Origin: Rhodobacterales bacterium HKCCE2091
Lineage (GTDB): Bacteria > Pseudomonadota > Alphaproteobacteria > Rhodobacterales > Rhodobacteraceae
Assembly: GCA_015689685.1 (NCBI GenBank)
Contig: WVSL01000004.1
Coordinates: 248,001 to 312,000, forward strand
Reading direction: 5' to 3'
Length of the DNA: 64,000 nt
Shown here piece after piece: positions 48,122 to 57,854 of this stretch (its first letter is position 1; every line of letters begins with the position of its first letter). The translations under genes were made by a program, and so were the position numbers. The notes beneath the pieces are model-generated. The model searched no databases. It was given only the letters and a program-made list of their open reading frames with translations, and was not told where the DNA came from.

Positions 48122-48994
48122 TTACCTGAGGTAGCCGATGGAGAACGTCGGCGCATGATCCGAGTCCGAGAGGTAATCGGACAGCCGTTCGGGATGCGGA
48201 TGCTCCTCCGTCGCCGTTTCCGCCCGCGCGAGACCGCCGGTGACGAACAGCGTGTCGATGCCTTCGCCCATGCCGCCCTTGATGTCGGTCAGGATGCCGT
48301 CGCCCACGGCAAGGATGCGGTCGTCCGGGGTGTCCCGCCCGATCTGCGCGAGCCTGCGCCGCGCCAGGTCGTAGATCGGCGGGTGCGGCTTGCCGAAGTA
48401 GAGGCTCTCGCCGCCCATCTCGGTATAGAGCTCCGCCACCGCGCCCGCGCACCACTCCCGGCTGTCGCCGCGGTCGACCACGATATCAGGGTTCGCGCAC
48501 AGGAGCTTCAGGCCGCGGGTCTTGGCCATCAGAAGCTCCGGCCGCAACACGCTCGGATCGGCATGGGGGTCGAACGGTCCGGTGCAGACGATGCCCTCGG
48601 CCTCGGTCAGCGGGACTTCCTCGATCGCCACCGGATCTTCTACAAGATGAAGCGGGTCGAAGAAGGTCCGGTCGCGCTCCTCCCCGATGAAGTAGACCTT
48701 GCTGCCGACCGCGCCCTGGAACATCGCCGCCCGCGCGCTGTCGCCGGACGTGGCGATGGCGTCCCAGGCATCGCGCGGCACGCCGAGCTTGCCGATCTGC
48801 ACCTCGACCTCCGCCCGCGGCCGCGGCGCGTTGGTCAGGAGCAGGACCGCCCCGCCGCGGGACCGGAACGCCTGCAGCGCGGCGACGGCGTCGGGATAGG
48901 CTCGCACGCCATCGTGGACGCAGCCCCAGAGATCGCAGAACAGCGCGTCGTACCCGGCCGAGATCTCCGACAGACGTTCGATGATGCGTGACAT
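48122..48994 (-). CDS. TIGR01459 family HAD-type hydrolase
   Basis: A 290-residue HAD phosphatase of class IIA (NagD-like). The nucleophile region is YDALFCDLWGCVHDG, motif II is LLLTNAPRPR, and motif IV is RILAVGDGILTDIKGGMGEGIDTLFVTGG. It probably dephosphorylates a sugar phosphate or nucleotide. Common in Rhodobacteraceae; substrate unknown. Confidence 0.9.
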   Translation of the reverse strand: MSRIIERLSEISAGYDALFCDLWGCVHDGVRAYPDAVAALQAFRSRGGAVLLLTNAPRPRAEVEVQIGKLGVPRDAWDAIATSGDSARAAMFQGAVGSKVYFIGEERDRTFFDPLHLVEDPVAIEEVPLTEAEGIVCTGPFDPHADPSVLRPELLMAKTRGLKLLCANPDIVVDRGDSREWCAGAVAELYTEMGGESLYFGKPHPPIYDLARRRLAQIGRDTPDDRILAVGDGILTDIKGGMGEGIDTLFVTGGLARAETATEEHPHPERLSDYLSDSDHAPTFSIGYLR

Positions 48995-49067
48995 GACCTG
49001 CTCCTCGATCCTCGCGACACTGGCTACCCCGCGGCCCGGGCCGATGCCAGCCCGGACCGCCCGCGGC

Positions 49068-49116
49068 CCTTCTTCATCCCGGAAATATTCCCGGGGGCGC
49101 GGGGGCTGGCCCCCGC
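49068..49116 (-). repeat. Dispersed intergenic repeat, copy C
   Basis: On the minus strand a perfect 8-bp stem GCGGGGGC-CA-GCCCCCGC is followed by GCCCCCGGGAATATTTCC and GGGATGAAGAAGGG. Same architecture as copies A (7188) and B (40112). It lies just past the cpdB stop and could also end transcription. Confidence 0.65.
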
Positions 49117-49130
49117 TCCGCCCGTCGGTG

Positions 49131-51089
<1,959 letters not shown>

Positions 51090-51172
51090 GGGGACCTCCT
51101 GTCGGGATTTTCCGCAAGCGTAGCACCGTGTTCGCAACGGCTCCATGTCGTTGGACACGGGCGGCGGAAACC

Positions 51173-51260
51173 GACGCAGGTGTCGAAGAGTCATGACGCA
51201 CCTGTCGGAAATTCCTGACGGGCGTGTCGGGAATTTTCGACGCGAGTGTCGATTATCCGC
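51173..51260. repeat. Four tandem 22-bp repeats between cpdB and the ABM-like gene
   Basis: Units at 51173-51194, 51195-51216, 51217-51238 and 51239-51260. Each starts with GAC-N6-GTC (GACGCAGGTGTC, GACGCACCTGTC, GACGGGCGTGTC, GACGCGAGTGTC) and continues with an A/T-richer half such as GGAAATTCCT or GGGAATTTTC. The period is two helical turns and half-sites recur every 11 bases, as in Pho-box-like or other multimeric operator arrays. The 295-base gap 51090-51384 holds no gene. Confidence 0.8.
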
Positions 51261-51384
51261 GCGCCGAAGCGGGCGGAGGCCGGAGAGGGCCGCGGACCCC
51301 GCCGCGAAGGTTGCAGGGAATCAACTGGACGGGGTTCGCGGCGGGGCGTTCACTGCACCCGTTGTGCGTTGATGGAGGCGTCGC

Positions 51385-51672
51385 ATGGCAACCCTGCATA
51401 TCGAACACGGGATCACCGATTTCGGGACCTGGAAGGCGGCGTTCGACCGGTTCGCGCCGAAGCGGGCGGAGGCGGGGGTGACGGGATGCCGGATCCACCT
51501 TGTCGCCGACGATCCGGGCTGGATCGTCCTGCAGCTCGATTTCCCCTCGGTCGCGGCGGCGGAGGGGTTCAGGACGTTCCTCGAAACACGGGTCTGGGCA
51601 AGCCCCGAGGCCGCGCCGGGGCTGAAGGGCAGCGCGCGGGCGAGGGTGCTGGTCGATCCGCCGGCGGGATGA
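51385..51672 (+). CDS. Small dimeric alpha/beta-barrel (ABM-like) protein
   Basis: A 95-residue protein beginning MATLHIEHGITDFGTWKAAFDRFAP, a pattern found in small ferredoxin-like dimeric barrel proteins related to antibiotic-biosynthesis-monooxygenase folds. DDPGWIVLQLDFPSVAAAEGFRTFLET is consistent with a second beta-alpha unit. It may be an enzyme or binding protein; no active residue is evident. It diverges from cpdB, with the 22-bp repeat array between. Confidence 0.65.
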   Translation: MATLHIEHGITDFGTWKAAFDRFAPKRAEAGVTGCRIHLVADDPGWIVLQLDFPSVAAAEGFRTFLETRVWASPEAAPGLKGSARARVLVDPPAG

Positions 51673-51800
51673 GGCCGGGGGACGAGCAGCCGGCGCCGGT
51701 GATGCGGGGGAGGCCGATCCCGGCGGTTCAGCCGTGATCGCGGGCGGAATTCGGCCCGATGCCCGACGCGGCGATTCGCACCGTGCAATTCACATTCAGG

Positions 51801-51816
51801 AATTCGCAGGCGAATT
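51801..51816 (-). terminator. Hairpin after the 51838 gene
   Basis: AATTCGC-AG-GCGAATT is a perfect 7-bp AT-rich stem, 22 bases beyond the stop of the minus-strand gene ending at 51838. It supports that gene being real. Confidence 0.4.
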
Positions 51817-51837
51817 TATAACGAGAAATGCAATTCC

Positions 51838-52374
51838 TCAGGAGGCGATCCGGAGATCCGGGAAACGGATGCTCTCCGTCCCGTAACAGTCGAGAATCGC
51901 GTCATGCGCGATTCGGGCTTCGCGGATGCTGTCGCAGGGGTAAAGGCCGATATCCGTGCTGGCCGCGTATTTGTCCACAGGCGCTTCGGGTTTCCGACCG
52001 AAGGGGAGGAGCCGTCGCGGCGCCTGCCGACCCGAGGCCACGAATTCCCGATAGGTCCCGAGCAGGTCCGTGGTCAGGCGAACCTCCTGCACGCGGTAGC
52101 TGGGCAACTGGATCCGGCAGTCGCCGCTGCGCAGGAGCAGGAGGAACAGGCCGGGGGATTCGGTGAGCCAGGACGGCTCCGCCGAGCGATCCCGCGGGCG
52201 CACCCGGAACGGGTAGGACCGGGCATCGGTGCCAGTCAGTTCGACCAGGTTCTTCAACAGAAACGACAAATCAGTTCCACTGCAGCCGGACGTGCCCGCT
52301 GCCCCCAGACATTGTACCGGGGTTTCCCCCGCCTCGCATCGGAATGACAATGATGTGTTAATTTCTGCCGTCAA
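51838..52374 (-). CDS. Hypothetical protein
   Basis: A 178-residue orphan with five cysteines, three of them clustered near the N-terminus (FRCEAGETPVQCLGAAGTSGC). No family recognised. TTG 52374 is the best start in frame; an in-frame stop lies 13 codons before it. No signal peptide or membrane segment is clear. Its codon use and GC are weaker than in neighbouring housekeeping genes, as expected for acquired or young genes. Confidence 0.5.
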   Translation of the reverse strand: MTAEINTSLSFRCEAGETPVQCLGAAGTSGCSGTDLSFLLKNLVELTGTDARSYPFRVRPRDRSAEPSWLTESPGLFLLLLRSGDCRIQLPSYRVQEVRLTTDLLGTYREFVASGRQAPRRLLPFGRKPEAPVDKYAASTDIGLYPCDSIREARIAHDAILDCYGTESIRFPDLRIAS

Positions 52375-52465
52375 GGGCAGTTTGACGCCGGGAATGTGGC
52401 AGCCGTCGCCTCATGGTCGCCCAAACACCATAATTCTCAAAAGGAATGTCAAATAACGTAGCAAC

Positions 52466-52663
52466 CTAGCAACACCGATATAATTTATCTGGGTTGTCCG
52501 GTCCGAAGCCCCAATAATCACTGGAAATGCGCTGCGTGCAACGCGGGGTTGTATCGACATCAATGCTTTCCATCCAATGGTTGTACCGAGCGCCGAGACT
52601 CAAAATGAGTAGCGTTGTGGCGTAAACGACCCCGTTGCGCCATTTTCCCGCCTCAAATGTCAA
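52466..52663 (-). CDS. Small hypothetical membrane protein (tentative)
   Basis: A 65-residue frame with start TTG 52663 behind AGGGG. GVVYATTLLILSLGARY could be a membrane helix, followed by IDVDTTPRCTQRISSDYWGFGPDN and a terminal CC pair. GC is well below the window average. No family recognised; it could be chance. Confidence 0.35.
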   Translation of the reverse strand: MTFEAGKWRNGVVYATTLLILSLGARYNHWMESIDVDTTPRCTQRISSDYWGFGPDNPDKLYRCC

Positions 52664-52705
52664 TTGTATTGCCCCTAGTCACGCTGAGTTAACGATGAGG
52701 GTCCG

Positions 52706-52987
52706 ATGCTAGGACGTCTTATAGTTGGTAGCGTAGTTGGTTACTCCGTATTCTTTGTCGCTCTGATCCTTGGCTACAGCCTCTTTGAGGCGGCGCTCGC
52801 GCTGTCTCTCTCGGGTGCGGCGGGGACGGTCGGGTGCAGCCTGATCGCGACGCGCAACTGTCGCCCGGGCGATTGCAGCGACCACCACGAGCCGGTCGAG
52901 ACGGCGCCGGAGCGCAGCGGCGACGACCGTGTGCGGCTGGTGGCGGCCCCGACCGAACCGATGGTCTCGATCAGGGTATCGGCCTGA
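52706..52987 (+). CDS. Hypothetical small membrane protein
   Basis: A 93-residue protein with GAGGG well placed before ATG 52706. Residues 1-45 are strongly hydrophobic (LIVGSVVGYSVFFVALILGY and LFEAALALSLSGAAGTVGCS), giving two membrane segments, then a hydrophilic tail (GDCSDHHEPVETAPERSGDD). No family recognised. Confidence 0.5.
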   Translation: MLGRLIVGSVVGYSVFFVALILGYSLFEAALALSLSGAAGTVGCSLIATRNCRPGDCSDHHEPVETAPERSGDDRVRLVAAPTEPMVSIRVSA

Positions 52988-53181
52988 ACCCCATGACGGT
53001 TTCCCGCAGGCGACCTGGCCGGCGGGACCCGTTGAACCGGGAATGACCGGACACCGCGCCCCGAATGCCCCAGGCAAATGGAACGCCTGAAACGAACCTG
53101 TGAATCGACTCCCCCGCGAGGGACAGGAAATTCACCGGGAACCGAAATACGAGTGAATCAGGAAATCTGGACAAGACGGCC

Positions 53182-53496
53182 ATGTACAATTTCACGATCT
53201 GCAACGAGACCGAAATCAGGGACCGCCGGACCGGCGCCCACCTTGGGACGATCTGGCTTGAGGAAAGCTACGAGGGCCGGTGGTCCGCCGTCGTGGCCGG
53301 GACCCTGTTGCAGGCAAGTTCCCCGATGATCCTGCGGCTGGAGATCCACCGGCACATCAAGTACCTGCGCAGCGCCTGCCGGGTCGGCGGCTCGGCGCAG
53401 GCCGCGTCCTCCGTTGTGCCGTTCCGGAGACCGTCTCGGACGCTGCCGGCGGGAAGTCAGCCGCCGGTGTTCCGGAACGCGCTGCTGGCGAAGTAG
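53182..53496 (+). CDS. Hypothetical protein
   Basis: A 104-residue frame beginning MYNFTICNETEIRDRRTGAHLG. The first 60 residues are beta-rich (GTIWLEESYEGRWSAVVAGTLL) and the tail is basic and disordered. No family is recognised, and no strong ribosome-binding site is seen. It lies at the right end of a run of orphan genes. Confidence 0.4.
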   Translation: MYNFTICNETEIRDRRTGAHLGTIWLEESYEGRWSAVVAGTLLQASSPMILRLEIHRHIKYLRSACRVGGSAQAASSVVPFRRPSRTLPAGSQPPVFRNALLAK

Positions 53497-53679
53497 CGGA
53501 CCGGCGCGCGCCCGGGGGGCGGGCAAGGGGCCAAGTCATCCATCAAGTCGGAACATCCCGGCGGGGCGGCGGTTCGACCGCCCGGCCGGGTCAGGTTGCC
53601 AAGATGCTGCGGTTTCCTCGTTGGCCGTCTGCATCCGGCACGGCGGGCGGTTCTTGCGGTCGAACCGCCCGCCAGTCTG

Positions 53680-54111
53680 TCAGGCGATCTCGACCAGCGT
53701 CACGTCGAAGTGCAGGGTCTTGCCCGCGAGCGGGTGGTTGGCGTCGAGTTCCACGTGGGTCTCGGTGCCGCCGGTCACGGTCACCGGGATCGCCTGGCCG
53801 TCCTGGGTCTGCATCTGGAGCTGCGTGCCGGGATCGGTCGGGATGTTGTCCGGGATCGCCTCGCGCGGGACCTGCTGGACGCGGTCGTCGAAACGCTCGC
53901 CGTAGGCCTCGGCGGGCGGGATCGAGACGGAGCGGCTTTCGCCCACTTCCATCCCGAGCACGGCGCTGTCGAGGCCAGGGATGATCTGGCCCTCGCCGGC
54001 GGTGAAGGTCAGCGGGTCGCGGCCCTCGGAGCTGTCGAAGACGGTGCCGTCGTCGAGCTTGCCGGTGTAGTGCATGGACAGGGTATCGCCCGCGGTAGCG
54101 GCTTTGGTCAT
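53680..54111 (-). CDS. SlyD-like FKBP-type peptidyl-prolyl isomerase
   Basis: A 143-residue isomerase/chaperone: MHYTGKLDDGTVFDSSEGRDPLTFTAGEGQIIPGLDSAVLGMEVGE is the FKBP domain, interrupted by the IF chaperone insert (PREAIPDNIPTDPGTQLQM) and closed by VELDANHPLAGKTLHFDVTLVEI, typical of SlyD. It lacks the His-rich metal-binding tail of E. coli SlyD. ATG 54111 is chosen; in-frame ATGs at 54120 and 54153 exist. Confidence 0.9.
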   Translation of the reverse strand: MTKAATAGDTLSMHYTGKLDDGTVFDSSEGRDPLTFTAGEGQIIPGLDSAVLGMEVGESRSVSIPPAEAYGERFDDRVQQVPREAIPDNIPTDPGTQLQMQTQDGQAIPVTVTGGTETHVELDANHPLAGKTLHFDVTLVEIA

Positions 54112-54186
54112 GGGATCCATCCGTTCTTTGGGGTGTGAATTCGCCGGGGCCATTCCAAGGGTGCCCGGTCGTGCGATGGACCGAAC

Positions 54187-54945
54187 CTAGTCGGTCGGGC
54201 CGCTGTTTTCCACCCGTGCGGCCGCGATCGCCTCCGCCTCGGCGAGAAGCCGGTCGACATCGGGGTCGGGGATCCGCATCTCGTGCAGGTGTGCCGCGAT
54301 GTTGCGCAGGTAGTCGAGCGAGGTGCCGAGAAAGCCGGTGCCGGTGGCGGCGAAGCGGGCCTGGTCCTCGAACGTCAGGGCGGCGTCGATCAGTTCGGCG
54401 TCGTGGTCCGCGGTGAAGGTGACGGCGCGGACCGGGCCGTGATCGGTTTCCGCCGTGACCCAGGCGTCGTGGTAGCCGGGCGCGATGCGTTCGCGGCGCC
54501 AGAGCTGGAAGGTCTCCTCTTCCAGCGCGCCCGCCGCGATGCGGAAGGCGAGCCCGTCGCAGGTCAGGCCGGGCGCCACGTCGAGCGCCACCATCAGGCC
54601 AGGCGCCTCGGCGGTGCCGCGCCCGCCGAGCGTGTCCTTGAGGATGAAGCGGCGGGCATGGCCGGCGACGCGGGCGCGGCGCACCTCGGCGAAGCGGATG
54701 CCCGGATCCCACAGGAGCGAGCCGTAGGCGAAGACCCAGAGGTCGGTTCCGGCGTCGTGCCCCGCGAGGAAGGCGCGGCGCCCGGCCTCGCGTTCGGCCT
54801 CGGGGTAAAAGCGGGGGTCTATGCCGTGGCCGCGGATGACCTCGGCGAGGCCCTCGACGTCGAGGGTGCGGAAGAACGAGGTCTCCGGGTCGGCGATGCG
54901 GCCCCGGAGACCGGGATGGTGGCGGAAGGGATCCGCCGCGTCCAT
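54187..54945 (-). CDS. Gamma-glutamylcyclotransferase-like protein (second ChaC-type gene)
   Basis: A 252-residue protein with an N-terminal extension of about 70 residues, then LWVFAYGSLLWDPGIRFAEV (the cyclotransferase binding loop), GLMVALDVAPGLTCDGLAFRI and SLDYLRNIAAHLHEMRIPD. Probably acts on glutathione or gamma-glutamyl peptides. Its ATG overlaps the ppaC stop, so it is translationally coupled to the pyrophosphatase. Compare the shorter paralogue at 25060-25623. Confidence 0.86.
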   Translation of the reverse strand: MDAADPFRHHPGLRGRIADPETSFFRTLDVEGLAEVIRGHGIDPRFYPEAEREAGRRAFLAGHDAGTDLWVFAYGSLLWDPGIRFAEVRRARVAGHARRFILKDTLGGRGTAEAPGLMVALDVAPGLTCDGLAFRIAAGALEEETFQLWRRERIAPGYHDAWVTAETDHGPVRAVTFTADHDAELIDAALTFEDQARFAATGTGFLGTSLDYLRNIAAHLHEMRIPDPDVDRLLAEAEAIAAARVENSGPTD

Positions 54946-55862
54946 CAGAGCGCCAGGTTCGGGATGATCTGTTTCTTGCGGCTGACCACGCCGGGCAGGA
55001 CCACGGTGTCGCCGTCGCCGACGAGGGTCGCGAAGCTCTTTTCCGCGACCTGCTTCACGAGGTCGTTCGGGACCAGCAGGGTCGACTGCTCGTTCAGGAT
55101 GTCGACCACGAACAGGAGCACCTGGTCGACGCCGTCCTCGGCGGCCACGGCCTCCATCGAGGTCATCAGGCTGTCCTTGCGGTCGAGCACGGTCTTCGGC
55201 GAGGTGGTTTCCAGCACCGAGACGCGGAAGCTCTTGCCGCCGACCTCGTATTCCTTGGAATCCATCCGCAGGAGCTCGGCGTCGGAGAAGGACGACACGT
55301 CGGACTTCGCGGCGAACATCTCGGCAGCGTAGTCGGGGATCGACACGCCGAGATCGGCGGCGAGGCTTTCGGCCAGCGCGCGGTCGGCGTCGGTCGTGGT
55401 GGGTGAGCGGAATTCCAGCGTGTCGGACAGGATGCAGGACAGCATCGCGCCCTTGATCGCCTCGGGCATCTCGGCGTCGCCGATCAGGTCGTGCATGATC
55501 GTCGCGGTGCAGGCCACGGGGCGGATGGTGATGTCGATCGGCCCCTTGGTTTCCAGCCCGCCGACCAGCTTGTGGTGGTCGATGATCGCGGCGATGTCGG
55601 CGGAGTTGATCGCGGCGGGAAGCTCCGCGGGGTTGTTGGTGTCGACGATGACGACCTTCTGCCCGGCCTCGACCTCGGAGATGATGCGCGGCTTCGGCAG
55701 GTCCCACTTCTGCAGGACGAAGGCGGCCTCGGTGTTGGGCTCGCCGAGCAGCACGGCCTCGGCCTTCTCGTCCTGGACCTCGTTCAGGTACCAGGCCCAG
55801 ATGATCGGGGAGCCGGTGGAATCGGTGTCGGGCGACTTGTGCCCGAAGACGAGGGTGGTCAT
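54945..55862 (-). CDS. ppaC: Manganese-dependent inorganic pyrophosphatase (family II)
   Basis: Hydrolyses pyrophosphate to phosphate. The 305-residue DHH-family protein has the metal motifs FGHKSPDTDSTGS, VIVDTNNPAEL, IIDHHKLVG and, in the C-terminal DHHA2 domain, SRKKQIIPNL. Full length. First gene of a two-gene unit with the cyclotransferase. Family II enzymes are patchy in alphaproteobacteria. Confidence 0.94.
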   Translation of the reverse strand: MTTLVFGHKSPDTDSTGSPIIWAWYLNEVQDEKAEAVLLGEPNTEAAFVLQKWDLPKPRIISEVEAGQKVVIVDTNNPAELPAAINSADIAAIIDHHKLVGGLETKGPIDITIRPVACTATIMHDLIGDAEMPEAIKGAMLSCILSDTLEFRSPTTTDADRALAESLAADLGVSIPDYAAEMFAAKSDVSSFSDAELLRMDSKEYEVGGKSFRVSVLETTSPKTVLDRKDSLMTSMEAVAAEDGVDQVLLFVVDILNEQSTLLVPNDLVKQVAEKSFATLVGDGDTVVLPGVVSRKKQIIPNLAL

Positions 55863-56009
55863 GGCGTCTGTCCCTTCCAGAGGTCGGATTTTGCCGCCCT
55901 CATAGCGATGGCGCGGGGGGTTGTCACGGGGGAGGGGATGCCTGCGCCGGTTTGACCGGCGGGCGTGCTTCGGCTAGGGTCGGCGGATCGGAAGAGGAGT
56001 GCCCGGATC

Positions 56010-56027
56010 ATGGACAAGCGCCGCTGA
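56010..56027 (+). CDS. Mini-ORF 1 (MDKRR), putative leader peptide
   Basis: ATG GAC AAG CGC CGC TGA, preceded by GAGGAG ten bases upstream. It is followed by a perfect 8-bp hairpin and a second mini-ORF, all before the small gene at 56161. It could be a translated leader peptide; this is inference. Confidence 0.35.
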   Translation: MDKRR

Positions 56028-56042
56028 GACCGCCGCCCTGAC

Positions 56043-56060
56043 CGTTCCCCGAGGGGAACG
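56043..56060 (+). promoter_or_regulatory. Leader hairpin 1
   Basis: CGTTCCCC (56043-56050) pairs with GGGGAACG (56053-56060), between the two mini-ORFs. Confidence 0.5.
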
Positions 56061-56085
56061 CCTGCCTTCCGGGAGTATCCTGACA

Positions 56086-56103
56086 ATGGACCAGATCGAC
56101 TGA
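56086..56103 (+). CDS. Mini-ORF 2 (MDQID), putative leader peptide
   Basis: ATG GAC CAG ATC GAC TGA, preceded by GGGAG about ten bases upstream. Lies between leader hairpins 1 and 2. Same length as mini-ORF 1. Confidence 0.35.
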   Translation: MDQID

Positions 56104-56112
56104 CGCCTTCGC

Positions 56113-56130
56113 CGGGTGCGTCCGCACCCG
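56113..56130 (+). promoter_or_regulatory. Leader hairpin 2
   Basis: CGGGTGCG (56113-56120) pairs with CGCACCCG (56123-56130), 30 bases before the start codon at 56161. Confidence 0.5.
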
Positions 56131-56160
56131 TCCGTTTCCCCGATCAGACGAGGTTCCATC

Positions 56161-56325
56161 ATGCCGAACCGTCACGACAGACGGGCCGAAGCCGCCCGCC
56201 GCGGCAAGCCCGCGAAATCCCCCCGCACCATCCGCCGCACCGAGGCCCGGAAGCCCGATGCCGCGGAAAGCCGCCCCGCCGGTGGCCGCCCGCCGCGCTT
56301 TCCGGGCCGCACCGGGGGCCGCTGA
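56161..56325 (+). CDS. Small basic hypothetical protein
   Basis: A 54-residue, very Arg/Lys-rich protein starting MPNRHDRRAEAARRGKPAKS. GACGAGG sits seven bases before ATG 56161. Similar short basic N-termini (MPNRxDRRA) recur in alphaproteobacterial hypothetical proteins as far as I recall. Likely disordered and possibly nucleic-acid binding. Preceded by a structured leader with two mini-ORFs and followed at once by a terminator-like hairpin, so it is probably its own transcript. Confidence 0.6.
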   Translation: MPNRHDRRAEAARRGKPAKSPRTIRRTEARKPDAAESRPAGGRPPRFPGRTGGR

Positions 56326-56333
56326 CACGACAA

Positions 56334-56364
56334 CGCCCCGTCCCGGTCTGTCCGGGGCGGGGCG
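56334..56364 (+). terminator. Terminator-like hairpin after the small basic gene
   Basis: CGCCCCGTCCCGG (56334-56346) pairs with CCGGGGCGGGGCG (56352-56364) with one G-U pair and a five-base loop. Eight bases past the stop codon at 56325. Confidence 0.6.
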
Positions 56365-56411
56365 CGTGGGTTCGGTCCTGTCAGTGGGATCGGCGGGCGG
56401 GTGCCCGGCGG

Positions 56412-56663
56412 TCAGCGCTGTGCGACGACCCGCATCCCAGCGGGCAGGCGGCGCTGCCGGACGACGTGGGCGGCGGGGTCGCGGCCGCCGGTTTCCGCCG
56501 CGTCCTCGACGCTCATGTAGCGCTGGCCGTTCCATTCGACGACGCGGTAGGTGCGGCCGCCGGAGGTGCTTTCGTCGATCTTGCGGCCGAGGCCGAAGAC
56601 CAGCCACTTGCCGAGCGGGCTGAGATTGCTGGCGCGCTGCGCGGAGCGGAAATTGTCGTTCAC
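56412..56663 (-). CDS. Small hypothetical protein
   Basis: An 83-residue protein starting at GTG 56663 with AAGGGG six bases upstream. Sequence: NDNFRSAQRASNLSPLGKWLVFGLGRKID, then RTYRVVEWNGQRYMSVEDAAETGG, a short beta-hairpin-like segment, and a basic tail. The LGKWLVFGLG stretch is only weakly hydrophobic. No family recognised. Confidence 0.5.
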   Translation of the reverse strand: MNDNFRSAQRASNLSPLGKWLVFGLGRKIDESTSGGRTYRVVEWNGQRYMSVEDAAETGGRDPAAHVVRQRRLPAGMRVVAQR

Positions 56664-57078
56664 GTCTGTCCCCTTCGCCCTGGTCCGACCTGCCGCCGCC
56701 GCATCGTTTTGCTGGCGTCCCCTATCCGCGGGTCGGATCCTGCATTGTTTTCCGCGGGAGTGCTTCCTGTCGAAACTGTGGTTCCGAGTGCGCGGATGAG
56801 ACGAAATTGAGCGAGGAATGCGGCCTGAATTGGCGGGAAACATGGCGGGATTGTGGTGAGCATTTCGAAGTTGCGCGGGTATCCGAAAACGCTGCGCCCC
56901 GGCCGGGCGGATTGTCCCTGAGCCGGCAACGCCCGGTTCGAGCAGGGGCGTGTCCACGCCCGCCGCGAGTCGGCTATGGGCGCTGCGAGTCGGCGTGCGG
57001 CCGGGGCGCGCCGCCGGGACTGCGCCGCCGCGCCGCCCGTGGTAAGGGAAGGCCCAGGACAAGCGGGAGGGCGGGGGC
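56664..57078. other. 415-base gap without a recognisable gene
   Basis: The left half (about 56690-56880) is lower in GC than the surroundings. A perfect GGGCGTG-TC-CACGCCC hairpin lies at 56946-56961 and the word GCGAGTCGGC occurs twice nearby (about 56965 and 56986). The gap must hold promoters for both the minus-strand small gene and the plus-strand methyltransferase gene. Nothing coding is supported. Confidence 0.5.
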
Positions 57079-57846
57079 ATGGACCGCGATCACCTGGCGA
57101 TCAACCGGGACATCTGGAACGCCGACGCGGTGAACTGGGTCGCGTCCGCGGAGGACCGCTGGCGGCAGGAAACCCCGGTCTGGGGGAACTGGAACACCCC
57201 CGAGGCCGGTCTGGACATGCTGCCCGCCGACATGACGGGCATGGACGCGATCGAGCTTGGCTGCGGCACCGGCTACGTCTCTGGCTGGATGGCGCGGCGC
57301 GGGGCGCGGGTGACGGCGATCGACATCTCCGCCGAACAGCTTGCGACCGCGCGCCGGATCGCGGCGGAGCACGGGGCCGGAATCACCTTCATCGAGGGCA
57401 ACGCCGAGGCCACGGGCCTTCCGGATGCCGCGTTCGACTTCGCGATCTCGGAATACGGGGCGTCGATCTGGTGCCCGCCGAGGGCCTGGCTGCGGGAGGC
57501 CCGGCGTCTCCTCCGGCCCGGCGGGCGGCTCGTGTTCCTGGGCAACCACCCGATGTCGCTGGTGTGCTCGCCGCTCGACGGGTCGCCGTGCGACCGGACC
57601 CTGCACCGGCCCTATCGCGGCATGTGGGGCGCGGACTGGACCGGGGTGACCTACGAGCCGACGGGGATCTGCTTCAACCTCACGGTGTCGGGCTGGATGG
57701 AGGTGTTCGCGGAGACGGGATTCGCCGTCGAAGGCTACCACGAGCTTTACGCGCCGGAGGGCGAGGAGGGGACGCGCGGCGCGGTTCCCGCGGACTGGGC
57801 GCGCGACTACCCGGTGGAACAGGTCTGGCATCTGCGGCGCGGGTGA
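57079..57846 (+). CDS. Class I SAM-dependent methyltransferase
   Basis: A 255-residue methyltransferase with motif I AIELGCGTGYVSGWMARRGARVTAIDIS, FIEGNAEATGLPDAAFDFAISEYGASIW and LREARRLLRPGGRLVFLGNHP. It resembles the Methyltransf_11 group acting on small molecules. GGGAGGGCGGGGGC precedes ATG 57079. No pathway context; converges with the ZIP gene. Confidence 0.88.
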   Translation: MDRDHLAINRDIWNADAVNWVASAEDRWRQETPVWGNWNTPEAGLDMLPADMTGMDAIELGCGTGYVSGWMARRGARVTAIDISAEQLATARRIAAEHGAGITFIEGNAEATGLPDAAFDFAISEYGASIWCPPRAWLREARRLLRPGGRLVFLGNHPMSLVCSPLDGSPCDRTLHRPYRGMWGADWTGVTYEPTGICFNLTVSGWMEVFAETGFAVEGYHELYAPEGEEGTRGAVPADWARDYPVEQVWHLRRG

Positions 57847-57854
57847 GGGGGGCG

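Noticed and set aside
51173..51260. CRISPR array
   Set aside because: The repeats abut without unique spacers and there are no cas genes.
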